Source: Prinia subflava
Taxonomy: Eukaryota; Chordata; Aves; Passeriformes; Cisticolidae
Direction of reading: 5' to 3'
Length of the DNA stretch: 64,000 nt
Assembly (NCBI RefSeq): GCF_021018805.1
Contig: NC_086259.1
Coordinates: forward strand, 11,747,001-11,811,000
Under the pieces are notes generated by a model. The model ran no database searches, had not been told where the DNA came from, and saw only the letters and a list, made by a program, of their open reading frames with translations. Both the position numbers and the translations under genes were made by a program. Of this stretch, positions 8,503 through 20,035 are shown piece by piece. Numbering within the stretch: position 1 is the stretch's first letter; every line of letters starts with the position of its first letter.

Positions 8503-11500
8503 CATTCTGCACAGCTCAAATTCTGAGTTTGCTACTAGTCAAGTCCCGAGTTTGAGCTACAGCACCAGCTCCCTCATGGTGAGGTATGTTTGGAAGAATT
8601 TCTGTTACCGGACAGGACAGCCAGGTTGGTGAACCTGCCAGCCCACCCCCAGACTGCCTGGGATGGCAGAGAAGGGACTGGGGATGATCCCCTGTCAGCC
8701 CTCCCAGTGAGGGTACCCTGAGCCACACCCTGAGCCCTCCAGAACATCTGGCCCACATGGACTGGCCTCCAGGGTAAATAGGGCACATAAAAAGCTAACT
8801 GCAGTTTTTAAACAAAAATATCACCTCCACTTGACTAGGATGATTCATTCAAGTGGATTCACTTTTTAATTTCAAATACACAACATCATCAATGTTCAAC
8901 ATCTAAAAGATGGCCTCCACAGCCATCTGCTTAATGGAACATCTTAACTTCATTGTACAGCTAAGAAACAAACAGTGGTGGGAGTTCACAACCAATCCCA
9001 CCGTTGGTCACTAACAGTAAAATCAAACATCTATATTGCCATGCTCAGGTTTTCTCTACACAAACCACACGAAGCACAGAGAAAGAAATGGATGAAGTTC
9101 ACAAGGAAATGAGCAACAAGGAGCTCTGAGTCAGCAGCCTGCCAGGGATTCATGCTACACAGTTAAATCTTGTTTATCTGACCATGTGCCTCACAGCTCC
9201 ACAACCACCATCTGCAATTTACTCTGGGGAGCTCTGACAGCCTGGTCCCCAGGCCCAGCTGGCACAAGGACAAGTGCTGCATGTGCTGCAGGTGGGTAAC
9301 ACTGCTGGCAGCACTCTGACCTGCCTGCCCATGCTCTCTTGCAGTGGTCAGAGAGCTGACCTTCCCTGGAGCTCAGTACTGCACGTGGAGCACGAGTGTC
9401 CCTGAGAGAGCAGCTGCAGAGCAGCTCCTCAGAGTGGGAAGTGGGTCATTTATTAGACCTACAGGAGAAACAAAGCTCTTCTGAGAAGTGTCACTGGCAT
9501 GAGAGCTGAGATCATGTTAAGAGTGGACCATTTGCTGTAGCATTTTATCAGCAACAAACCAGTGTCTAGCACATGATCCAAACCCAGCAGTGATAAGGCA
9601 GGACAGATGATTTTGCTTTGAGTAACAAGTAAGCAAGAGGAACAGAAGCAGAAACAACTGCTGCTGTGAGACATGTGGTACCAGTCCTGCTGGGTACTGA
9701 GCCTCACCACTGCCTAACCAACACCCGAGGCACCACTGTTGCAGGGCACAGTGCATATTTATGAGATCTTTCCTTTGCATGCACAGAGAGACAACTCTAA
9801 AATGGCCCACAGTCATCTGGGAAGTGAGGAGATGAATGGAGGAGTCTCTGTGAAACCCCAAAACCTGGACAGCCCACAATGGTAAAAATTGAAGTGTCAA
9901 AACTCTCCTCAGGCAGCAGCAGTTGTGCTACCCAGTCATCCTCTGGGCATTTATTTGCCTTTTGCCTCACAAAGAAGTCCAAAACCACTGTACAGTAGCC
10001 CTGCTGTCAGAGGGGAAGGTGGTTCCACCAACTCATATATTCTTAGCTCTCTTACCCTGCCATTACTACTTAGGAACTTCAGTACAAGCAAGTGTTTCTG
10101 TGATGTTACAATACAAAAGCAGAAAAGGGATACAGTGACCAGGCTGTGTCAGGCACACCAGTGGATTCCTGTTAAGCAGGGTTGTTTTTTTGGGTTTTCA
10201 AACCCAGCCCCAGCGTGCCACAACCTCCATGGCTGCATGTGCAGGGGCACCCTGCAGCACACACATCCTCAGTAGCATGGAAAACTAAGTTTTTCAAACA
10301 CACATCAAATTACTGACTTCTTGAACAGATTAATGCATGCTAAATGCTTCTGTGAACCTTCAACATTCAGAAAAATCTAGATATCTTGATGGAGATAATG
10401 CAACGATAGCTGCCTTAGCTGAGGGAAAGGGAGCTTCTACAGGCAGGAATTCTGATTTCCAACATCTCACCATCTGTCAGAGCAGAGCTGATACACCTTC
10501 TGCTTCTGTTTCATTATACCCTTGGTGAGTGCATCTCACTATATTCAGGGGCACATCTGCCTATCAAGAATTACAATTTACCTGTAGAAAAATCAATTGC
10601 CAGTAAAACTCTTTAAGCATCATCCAGAATTCAGAAATGTAACACATATTATTCTTCTTCCTGAACTTTCCCATAAAATATCAGCTTACTCAGTATTCTG
10701 TGGCAGGAAATTAATAAAACTTGTCCTAGTTTCTCTCAATTACAGCAATAATATAACCTCATTTGCTCTTCATGCACATTTAAAAATCAGGCTACAAATA
10801 CAATTCAAGGTATTTCGTAAATGGAGCAGATGTAATTACAGTGTGGGAGTGTAGTCTCAGGGACAATTGAACTCGTACAATTCCAAAAGTTAATAACAAA
10901 GATGTTCTCCAAGTCACCTTTCACCCCAGATCCTAAGGCTCATTGTCGGCTGCACCACCTCTAGCTCCATTCAGCATGCCATTGAGGTCAGTTTAACTTG
11001 CAAAGGCTCAAAAGTGACATGTTAAGGGCTGAGGAGAATGAGGAGGCATCAATGACCCAGTGATCCCCACTTCTCTGCAGAACTGCAGGCTCTCTTTGTG
11101 CAAAGATGCCCAAATCTGAATCCATGGGCTCTCATGATGCAGTGCTTGCCTCTCACTGCCCCCTTCGCCCCTGGCCCTCAGGTCAAACCTCTTCTCTCCT
11201 GTAAGAGTGATTACAAACTAGCACACCCTCATTATTAGTTATGAAATTGAATTCATTGTAATGTTTCACATGCTGTAGCTCTCTAAGCTTCACTGATGCA
11301 GTGCTTTTCCTTGCTGAAAAAACCCCAATGATGTCTGGTGGGCTTTTCTTTGAGTGCTAAAGGGATGTCACTGCAGTTACACTGCAGAGAGCTAAATTTC
11401 AGCTCTGTGCTTTTTCTTATGGCAGCCCAAACAGCCTGGTCATGAGTGCAGCAGTCTGTGAAGGGATCTTGAACATCATCTGTCGCATGGTTAGTTCCCT

Positions 11501-14500
11501 CAGCCTCTCCCCAGAGAAAACTCTGTGCACGCTATTTGTTTTCAGAATGCACTGGGTTTTGTTCTTCAGAATAAAACTTTTGGCCTGATTTCTTATGGAA
11601 ACAAAACTCCTATAATCACTGTGGGAGAACACAAGCATCTGCCTGCCATTGCATAATGTCTTAAATTAACCAGCATATCCCAGCAATCCCTGGCATGAGG
11701 ATGTGTGCACTCTGGCCTCCATCTCACATAAATGGAGAAAAAAGTTTCTCCCATTGGCAATCAGAATTCAGAGCTGTCTTCCTCTCTAGAAAAACCCGGA
11801 GCACCTGTGCTCCCAGGTCAGGCCATATGCTCAAGTGCCTGAGGCCCAGAGGGATTAATTCCAGCCTTGAGGTCGTACTTGTCCTCTGCGGTCACCCAAG
11901 CTGGTTAGAAATTAATGTTTGTTCCTTTTTCCCCCTAGAAACAATTGCTATGAGTGATCATGCAAATCAGCTGCGATGTGCACAACTGAAGACACAAACC
12001 AAAAGACATTTTTATACAAACTTGTGGTGGGTTAACACCAGGATAAAAGTATATTTCAAAGGACTAAAATGATTTTTCAACAAGAATTATTTGAGACAGA
12101 AAGTAGGGGAAAGACAGAGGAGAACAAGAAATGGAGTCCCCCAAACCCCAAAGGTACAATGAAATCCCTGCTAGAGCTCACTCGGGTCCTTTCAGCCTTC
12201 CAGCCAGGTATGCCAGCATGTACATAAACCTCTGCTAGTGATGGCAATTAGTCCAAAGCCTGGGTCACAGTTTTACCCACATAAAGCAGAGAGAAAAGCT
12301 AGACGTTTTCCTCCATCAGATGTGAAGAGGAGTGAGCCCAACCTGCCAGCTCCCACCGTGGCTCACAGCAGGTTAATTGCACCCTGGCAGCTAAAGAAAG
12401 AAGCCCTACAGAGAGGTCCTGCTTAGGGCACTGCAAACGATATGGGCTGTTTGCTCTGAGCTATGGTTTCAAGAGAGCTGCTTGGGTTTAGGAATCATAT
12501 ACCTGTTTATTATATTGATAAATGACACATTTTTCCTACTTGATTTGTTGGGGACTGGGTGACCTGGCAGTGAAAGTGACTTGATATTGCCACTCATCTC
12601 TTATTGATGTCTTTTCTGGTTGGCCTTTTATTTGCATAAATGAGAAACAGAAAGGGACTGTTCTTTAACAGAGTCACAGGGGATTCCCAGAGGAGGGTTG
12701 ATGGATGTTGCAGACACACATCTCCCCAGGTATCAAACCAGTAACAACTTTTGCCCCCTCTCAGTGACCCCTCACCCCGTGCTCAGCCAAGGCAGAGCTG
12801 ACAGGCCAGCAGTGTTTGCTCAGCCACAGGTTTGACACTTTAACACCTGAAGTGTGTGGGCAGGAGCAAGTGAGAGAACATTAAATTATAATTTTTGTAA
12901 TTAACCATTTAAAAAAATGAGACCTATAAATATATAATTGCAAACCTAAATATATATCTATGCTTATAAATGGGCATCTTTATAAATTAAAATGCGATGC
13001 TTTCTTATGATAGAAGAGGCAAGAAAATGTTTTTCTGGAAGAAAAACAGACTGCAAGCACTCAAATATCACAGGGCTGCACCTTGGGGTTTTGTCTCACT
13101 CTTGCAAAGTTTAAAACAATATTCTACAGCTGTATTTCACTTTACCATATCTTAAAATAAAGTAATAGTTAAAACCAAACCAAAACTAAGGACCAATTTT
13201 TGTTGCTTAACTCCACAAGGAAAAATACCAGTGAATATATTAACACCACCTTTATGTAAGTGAGACTTACAGGGGGAGGGGTCTTTGACAGGGTCAAAAC
13301 AAAAGCTTCAGTCTGTCTCAGAAACCCAGTCCCCACCATAAAATTCTGGTAAATGACCCTTAATACACCAGAATTTAAACCACTTTAGATTCAGATCCCT
13401 AGTACCCCCTCACATCTCTGCAAAAAGTCTTATGGAATTAAATGGGGGATGTAGATAGCAAATTAATTCTCTTAACCATTGAGGTCTATATTTTCTTATT
13501 ATTTGCACTGACAGTAGTGTTAATACATTTCTTTTTAATTTTACTAGACAGTTCCAAAGTCTTAAAAGAAATTACAAGTGTCTTTATAATTCATAAGATT
13601 TTTTCCCATAAGGCATTTCTTTTCCTTTTGTTTATGTTTTGGAAGGAAGCATCAGTAGTACAAAGAAATGGTGCTGCACAGAAAAACCTACCCCAAAAGA
13701 GATCTTGCAAAACAACAAAAAGAAATAAACACAACCAGGAGGAGAAAACTCTGCAAGGGGGCCCCTGGTGGAAAGAAGTAAATGGAGTTTTACACAGAAA
13801 AACTCTCATATTTTTAATAACCAGAAATCCTCTCTTTTGCTGTTTGTCTCAATTTGAGTCCTCTCATCTAGGAATCCTCTTTTTGTTTCATGCCAGCAAT
13901 TGAAACAAGCTTGTTGTTTCTCTTTGCCAGCTGCTGGAGTAGGATTCAGGGACACAGTCCTGCACTGCTAGTCCTGCCCTCCTTGTGTCCCAAAGGTCAC
14001 TTGGTTTCAAAATCAGACCCAGGATCTGAGGAAAAAAAAAAATGAACCCCAAAGTTTGTGCACGTCTTCCAAGGAATTTAACTTTTTTCCTGACCCATTT
14101 TTCTGTGTATGTGCGTCATGTACTTATGGAACAGATGAGTAATGAGCATTGTGACCTATAAAAGTAGTAGAAGACGAGAAGGAAAAACCCCTGCATTTAC
14201 TTTCAGATTTATAAAATATTAGCATTCATGGATAAACCAGAATGGAAGGGACTGGGCCAATGTGGAAGTTTTGGCTCTTTCTAACTCCCATCTTTGAAAA
14301 GTTTGCAATGAGGTTAAAAAGGTTTGGAAGACCTGAGCATCCTCCCCCAGCCAGTTCACTGCACAAGCAGAAGCTGTCTCACAGATAGTGACAGGATAGC
14401 AAGATGACCAGATTATTTTAATATTCTCCACCAATTTACTTGACTCTTTTTGGAGACACCAAACCCCATCAGACTCTGATTTACCAAGGAGAATGGAACC

Positions 14501-15699
14501 GTTGGACTCCCGCTCGCCCCCACTTTTTTTTCTCTTTTTAAAAAAAGCCAAGAAGCTACTGGCTGATATGGAATATATTCCCCCCTCACCAGGCAGCTGA
14601 CACACAGCTGACCCCTCACTAACTGCGTTTTTCATTTTGGTGGGCTCAGAGGTATCTCAGAACCTGCCAGTCAGACAGTCTGTCCTCCACGGCAGCAGAT
14701 TGTCCCAGTGACTAAACCATGGACAACCCATCAGCTCTCTGGCCTAAAATCCCTCCCAGGTAATCTTCAACTGAGAAAGAGCAGCCACCCAACAGCAGAG
14801 CACCATGACTAGGAATCCCTTGGTTCCTTTTTGGAATAAATTTTGAAATATTAAAGAGCACCATCCTCTCCAAAGAACCTGAGCAGAAAAGAGCAGGAGG
14901 CTGTGGCTGACTTCAGTCTGCACTGCAGCAGGGAGGCAGGATTCTGTCTAGTTTGGCTTGGTAACACCAAGAGAGATGTCATAAGCCTGCCCACCACGTG
15001 CACGGCTGCATCCTGTGGTTGTCCTTTTGCTGTCTCCATTGGCTTTGTTGCCATGTGAACTGGATTAGAGCCAACACAGATGCGCTGCACTCCCCTCAGT
15101 GCCACATGTCACAGTGGGCTCCTTGAAGGGCTTGAGCTAAACCCAAAGGAGACAGAGGGAACACGGTGCAGCCCAGCCAGGTACCAGGGAAAATCTGGAC
15201 AGGCTGGAAGGCAGGGAAAATAGGAATATAAGGACTAATAATATTGGAACAGAAGAGTAATTCAGCACTAGATCAGGTGATCAAGAGGCAGTAAATTCTC
15301 CAGTTCTCAACACCTTCAAAACAAAACTGTGTGTCTTTATAGAGGACATATTCCAGCAGTTCCATCCAGGGTGTAAGGTTTTTTGGACTTTTTTGTTTCT
15401 TTGGTTTTGGTGGGGTTTATGTCTCAGTCAGGGACCTGCATGTATATCACAAATAAACAGCACCCCACTCATTTGAGTTCAGTAAAGACTACTCTAGGGG
15501 CAATTCTTGCAGAGTATTTTCCACTGTAACCTGTGCATGCATTTTGATGGATAGTTTTGCATGTATTGTAGCACAAGCAAATAAATGGCAGGAATATCTG
15601 TGGAAACAGTGGTGCTCAAGCACAAAATGAAAAAACTGAAGGAAAGCAAGTTCCAACTGCATAGTTTTGCCTATTTGCCCTGGAGTTATATTTAGCCAT

Positions 15700-16300
15700 G
15701 CAGAGGAAAAAAAAAAATCTAAACCAATTGTTTACTGCTCAGACGACAGCCTATTAAAATCACCCTTGTTACTACAGCAATAGTACATATTTACAGGGAT
15801 TGTGGCTGATTTTGATCAGCCTTACCAAGCCATGCTTCAACCCATTTCATACTGATTAGAGTCTGGTCATATTTTAAGTGTCTATGAAATTATGCAAATG
15901 GAATCTGTACCAGAAAATCAGATTGCCAGATAATTGACCATTAATCTTTGATAAAAGTTTAAAAAAATTAAAGTAATCAGAAATCAGCTTAGCGTACTGT
16001 CTCTTGGGCCTTATTTTGGTCTAGTAAGTCTGTACACTAAGCTGATTTCTGATTGCTTTAAGTTGTAAAAATTGCTTTTTAACCCACGGATATCAATGAG
16101 ATTGCACCTGGTGTAAGTCGGGGCTGAATTTGATCCGCTGTGTGCCTTAATCACAGTATATTTTTGTTAAAACCCAGTATTTGTGTGGATCTGTAGATAC
16201 TGATTTGTTCAAGCGCACGATAATCTCCCCCTAAGCCCGTCAGAATACAGCAGGTTAATAATGCTGTAAGTAGAATCCAATTTATTCATAAAACACCGGA
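15700..16300. promoter_or_regulatory. Candidate conserved non-coding block with octamer and hairpin
   Basis: The block is AT-rich but complex in sequence, with no simple repeat dominating. It holds a perfect octamer ATGCAAAT at 15892-15899, a TCF-like CTTTGAT at 15946-15952, and the hairpin at 15968-16061. Such word density is typical of enhancers in Iroquois gene deserts. No coding frame is convincing. The function is inferred. Confidence 0.4.
15968..16061. repeat. Long near-perfect inverted repeat (30-nt arms, 34-nt loop)
   Basis: The left arm (15968-15997, core AATCAGAAATCAGCTTAG) and right arm (16032-16061, core CTAAGCTGATTTCTGATT) are reverse complements at 28 of 30 positions. Read as + strand RNA, one difference is a U-G wobble and the other a C-A mismatch. 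Loop 15998-16031 is not self-complementary over any length. It could be an RNA hairpin, a palindromic regulatory element or a fossil of a palindromic DNA repeat. Confidence 0.9.
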
Positions 16301-16325
16301 ACGCTTTAACCAAACTGTTCTTTTG

Positions 16326-16520
16326 TGGCGAGCCCCCTCCCGCCCGGCTGCGGCAGACAAAGGCTCCCGCCGCAGCCGCCGGGAACGGGGCAGGACAGCG
16401 GCGTCTGTCCCTGCAGCGTCTGTCTGTCCGTCCATCGGGCACCGGCTGCCTCTCCATCCTCCGTGCGGCGCGGCCAAAGGCTCCTCCTTCCCCATCCCCC
16501 TGGAACCTGCGCTGGGAGCC
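16326..16520. other. Isolated CpG-rich patch
   Basis: About 200 bp of CpG-rich sequence (for example CCGCCGCAGCCGCCGGG near 16368) is set in otherwise AT-rich DNA about 12 kb from IRX6. Small open frames on both strands are composition artefacts. A promoter of a non-coding transcript or a CpG-bearing enhancer is possible. Confidence 0.4.
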
Positions 16521-16529
16521 AACCAGCGT

Positions 16530-16800
16530 TCCACATCCGTAACTTGTTATTTTGATAAGTGCCCCAACATTTTTGGTGGCAGCAGGAGCGCCTAATCCTG
16601 TGACAACATTCCAGGCCATTAACATTATCTCTTAATTAGCATATATAAGCACTTGCTGGGTGTTTATCGGAATTCAATGAGCACATGCTGCAAAACTTCC
16701 TTTCCTCTGTGACCAACAAAGTAAATAAAAATCCCACATGCTTCAGTAGAAAGTTAGATTTGCTTTGTATGGGCTTGAGGAAAGCAAAGTCTTTTCTATT
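16530..16800. promoter_or_regulatory. Candidate enhancer block next to CpG patch
   Basis: The visible words are TAATCC (OTX/PITX-type) at 16593-16598, a TEAD-like ACATTCCA at 16606-16613, and TTAATTAGCATA near 16632. Their clustering beside the CpG patch and the hairpin block suggests one composite regulatory region. This is inference. Confidence 0.35.
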
Positions 16801-19320
16801 TAAAGACTCCCTGTGCAGACTGCTTCCATGAACTTTGAAAAACTACACTTATTTGATCCCCCCTTTGTCAGCATTAGGAGTCCTTGCCAGGAATCACGGT
16901 TGTATCACATTCTGTGTCACCTCAGACGGGGCAGAGATGATCTTACAGCCAAGGGCACTCCAGCCCAGGTAGGAAAAAGGAAGAGAGAGTGACAGAGGGA
17001 CAGACATCAGCCCTAATAAGGAAGGAATAAAACAAGGAATAAAACCATACTGGCCAAAATGACAGAACCACCCAAACCACTGCAGAGGGATTCAAGCAGA
17101 AGGGGACACCCAGGTTATCTCTGATTAAATCCGAACGAGGGTGGTTTATTATGGAACTTTGATTTTTCATTAAGCTGGATTTTAGGATATTAACTAAATG
17201 TGCATGTACAATTCAGTGCTGCTCATCTGTATGCAGAGCCAGAGGGCTGTTCACAAGCTGGGGGCACATCCCACCCTTCTCCCTTTTCTTACAAGGACTG
17301 GAGGCAGCTGGAAACAGCCACACAACAGGGGGGTCACTGCTCACTGCTTCAGGACATTTACTTTTACTTACAAGCCCCATGATAACTCCTCCTTCTAGAG
17401 CTCCCCTCTGCACTCCTGCTCATAAACACGATTTCAAAGCTGGCAGGTTCCACATCTGTCTGTGCCTTCACCCTCACAGGGCAGGTACCTGATGTGCATA
17501 AGTTCCCCTTGCACAAACGCGTGCAGACTGCTGTGGAGAGCCCTTCCATGATCCCTGGGGAGGGAAAAATCAGCCAACCTGCAACACAGGCTTCAGATTC
17601 ATCCAAAATTAAAGGCTTTTGATAAAATTACTGGTTAAGTAATTAGTAAAGTGAACAGATGACTGGGAAGGAGGTCCATCATTCAATGTACTCTGGGATC
17701 CCTCGGAAATAAACCACCCAGCATGCTTTAATTCATCTGAGAGCTTGTGGGTACCACAGTGCAAACATAAACCCAAAATCTACGCCCTGCATTACACAGG
17801 GGGCTAATCTAAATGCTCATAACATTTTCTCCCAGGATAAGAAAGTTTGCTGATGTGATGAAATTTTTGTAAGAAACAAATCCAATGACCTTCAGCTCCT
17901 AGGGATGTTGCAGTAGGATTGCAACAGGCTCATAGGGATCCAAATGTTATACTGTTGTTACAAATCTTAGACTGCTGCTGGAGCTGTACCCAAGAACTCC
18001 ATCGTACCTAATCAGCACTGGTAAACTGTGATGGTGCATCCATAGCTCCCTCCCAGCCTCTCTTTAAAAGAATTGTACCATTAGAGGCATTTTTGGCAGC
18101 ATTTTCTCATGTGCACAATGAAGACTATGAGGAAAACCTCTGTCAAATACTCCTGCAACTCCTCCCTCTTTAGGGAGACAACTGATTTCCAACCACTTTC
18201 TCCATTGCCATGATTATGGCACTCCTATCCCACTTCTGCTGGATTTCTCCTTTCATGAGAAGGAGAAAGGAGAAGCCTTCCTTCATGGAACTGTCTGCTC
18301 AACTTCATAGCACTTGGTCTATGCACATAATAGGAAGTGACTGTCTTGCTAATGATTTTCCAGTGCTTAGGTGACTAAAAGACAATATAAACTAGTGCAA
18401 AATGACATGATCTGTGAGAAAAAAGGCAATTGAAAGCGGGGTTGCCTTCATCCCTTCATCCTCTGGCAGCAAGGATCTACTGAATAGCTTCTGCTGACCA
18501 CTTGAAAACTGAAGTTAGGGGCATGCAGGAGTGTCCACACACAGAGCATAAAAATCCATCTCCAAATGCTCAGACTTGGCGAAAATAACTCTCTAGATGT
18601 GGATGGAAATGTTACTACAGCCACAGAGTCAAGGCTTTTTCTCCTCAGGCATCTCTTGTCCCATTCTAGGGCCTGGGCTCCTCTGGCTTGACACAGCAAC
18701 TTGCATGAGCTGCCCTCTATGGTCAGCCATTGTCCTCCAAGTGCTTTAACTGAGCAATTCGAGATTCTGCTCTTCCAGGTATTTTATCAAGGGAAAAAAA
18801 CCTCATCTGAAACTGCTCCATTCTGGCAAAGCACTGCGGGACCACTGTGGTGCGGATTAAGACACTGCAAAATGTGCTTCAAGATTGTCAAGGAATTAGC
18901 AATGTGCTTTGATCTGAATGCTTCAAACTTTAAAAATTTTCACAAGACAGCTACTTCTTGCTTGGTTGTCTGTAGGAATATGTTTGCTCATCGCTGACCT
19001 CTGCCAGTGACCCAGAGGTGATCTGGCCTGCAATGCCCCCCCACCTGCTGCAGCAAGACCATGGGAGTAGCAGAGCTATTGGGAGAAAGCCTTGCCAAGG
19101 AGGGGGAAAACACCAGACTATAAAGTGAAATTTGACAGTCATAGGAAAAGGTTCTCTGGATTTAGATAAATCTGCTTGGCAGTGAATATGTTAACAGTTG
19201 ACCGTAACTGCTTGGAGAGAAACAAGCTGCTTGGATGCTGGCAGCAAAAATCCTGCTTCATCCAATTCCTACTGTGCCAAGCTCCTCCACCCTCTCTCAG
19301 AGCAGCACTTAGACAAATGC
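16801..19320. other. Gene-free intergenic stretch
   Basis: No gene, RNA gene, mobile element or strong repeat is seen. Open frames are short and unrecognised. Confidence 0.6.
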
Positions 19321-20035
19321 CAACATTTTAAAATTAAATGGCCCCATCATTATTAATTCATTTGGTATTCATTGTAATGACATTAATCATAGTAAACTGC
19401 AGCAGCTTTATTACACATGTAATGTGTACTTTCCTAGAATTTCCCTGTAAAATCTCTAACGTTGCTAACAATGTAAAGACAATGAGACATTACAACCAAG
19501 CAAAACAATAATAAACACACAATTCAATAAATCATTATTCTGCCCACAAGTATGTTAAAAAAATAAACTCATTTCAAGACTAGAGGAAAAAACAACATGC
19601 AATAAGTGACATCAGTGAGTTTGAGGCTTTTGGTTGCAACAAAGAAACAAAACAGCATGCTAATATGACATTTACAAATAATACCTAACCGCAGCCTAAT
19701 TAACTTATTGTGTGCTTACTAAACTAGCATACATATTATATTAGAAGAAAAACACTTATTTGTTCTGTTGCTAAGAAACTTCAGACATTTGCATATTTAA
19801 CAAATTGTTAGAGTGTTTTTAACCAGAACCCATCACTATTTATAAAAGACAAATTTAAAACATGAGATCAAAGACACAACATTAATTTTTCTTTTGTCGA
19901 CTGTCTTTGTTCAATAGCTCAAAGAAGCAGTTTTATTGCCGGCTGATACATAATGAAACATCTGGTATTTTTCTGAATTACAGCAGAACTCGCTAATAGT
20001 CAAGGGCTTTTCTTTATTTCTCAGGCACCAGCCAG
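19320..20035. promoter_or_regulatory. AT-rich candidate conserved non-coding element
   Basis: About 700 bp is rich in TAAT words. It includes TTATTAATTCATTTGG near 19348, GCCTAATTAAC near 19694, a perfect reverse octamer ATTTGCAT at 19787-19794, and SOX-like CTTTGTTCAATAG near 19904. An inverted repeat is present at 19412-19428. It is complex rather than low-complexity AT, and no coding frame is present. The regulatory role is inferred. Confidence 0.4.
19412..19428. promoter_or_regulatory. Perfect inverted repeat with Iroquois-type site ACAnnTGT
   Basis: TACACAT and ATGTGTA are separated by GTA. Overlapping it, ACACATGT at 19413-19420 fits the ACAnnTGT site reported for Iroquois proteins. 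It may be a site for IRX6 or its cluster partners, or chance. Confidence 0.35.

Larger units (their letters stand above)
6651..15690. other. Gene-free intergenic stretch
   Basis: No convincing gene, RNA gene or mobile element is seen. There are long T runs at 7501-7518 and 8474-8502. An octamer word ATTTGCAT lies at 12630-12637. An AT-rich stretch at about 12885-13010 contains several TAAATATAT words. Open frames here reach about 150 codons and resemble no family I recognise. Confidence 0.6.

Noticed and set aside
12023..12060. LTR-like start TGTGGTGGGTTAACACC
   Set aside because: The opening resembles some avian endogenous retrovirus LTR ends, but the following sequence shows no LTR body, partner repeat or target duplication that I can recognise.
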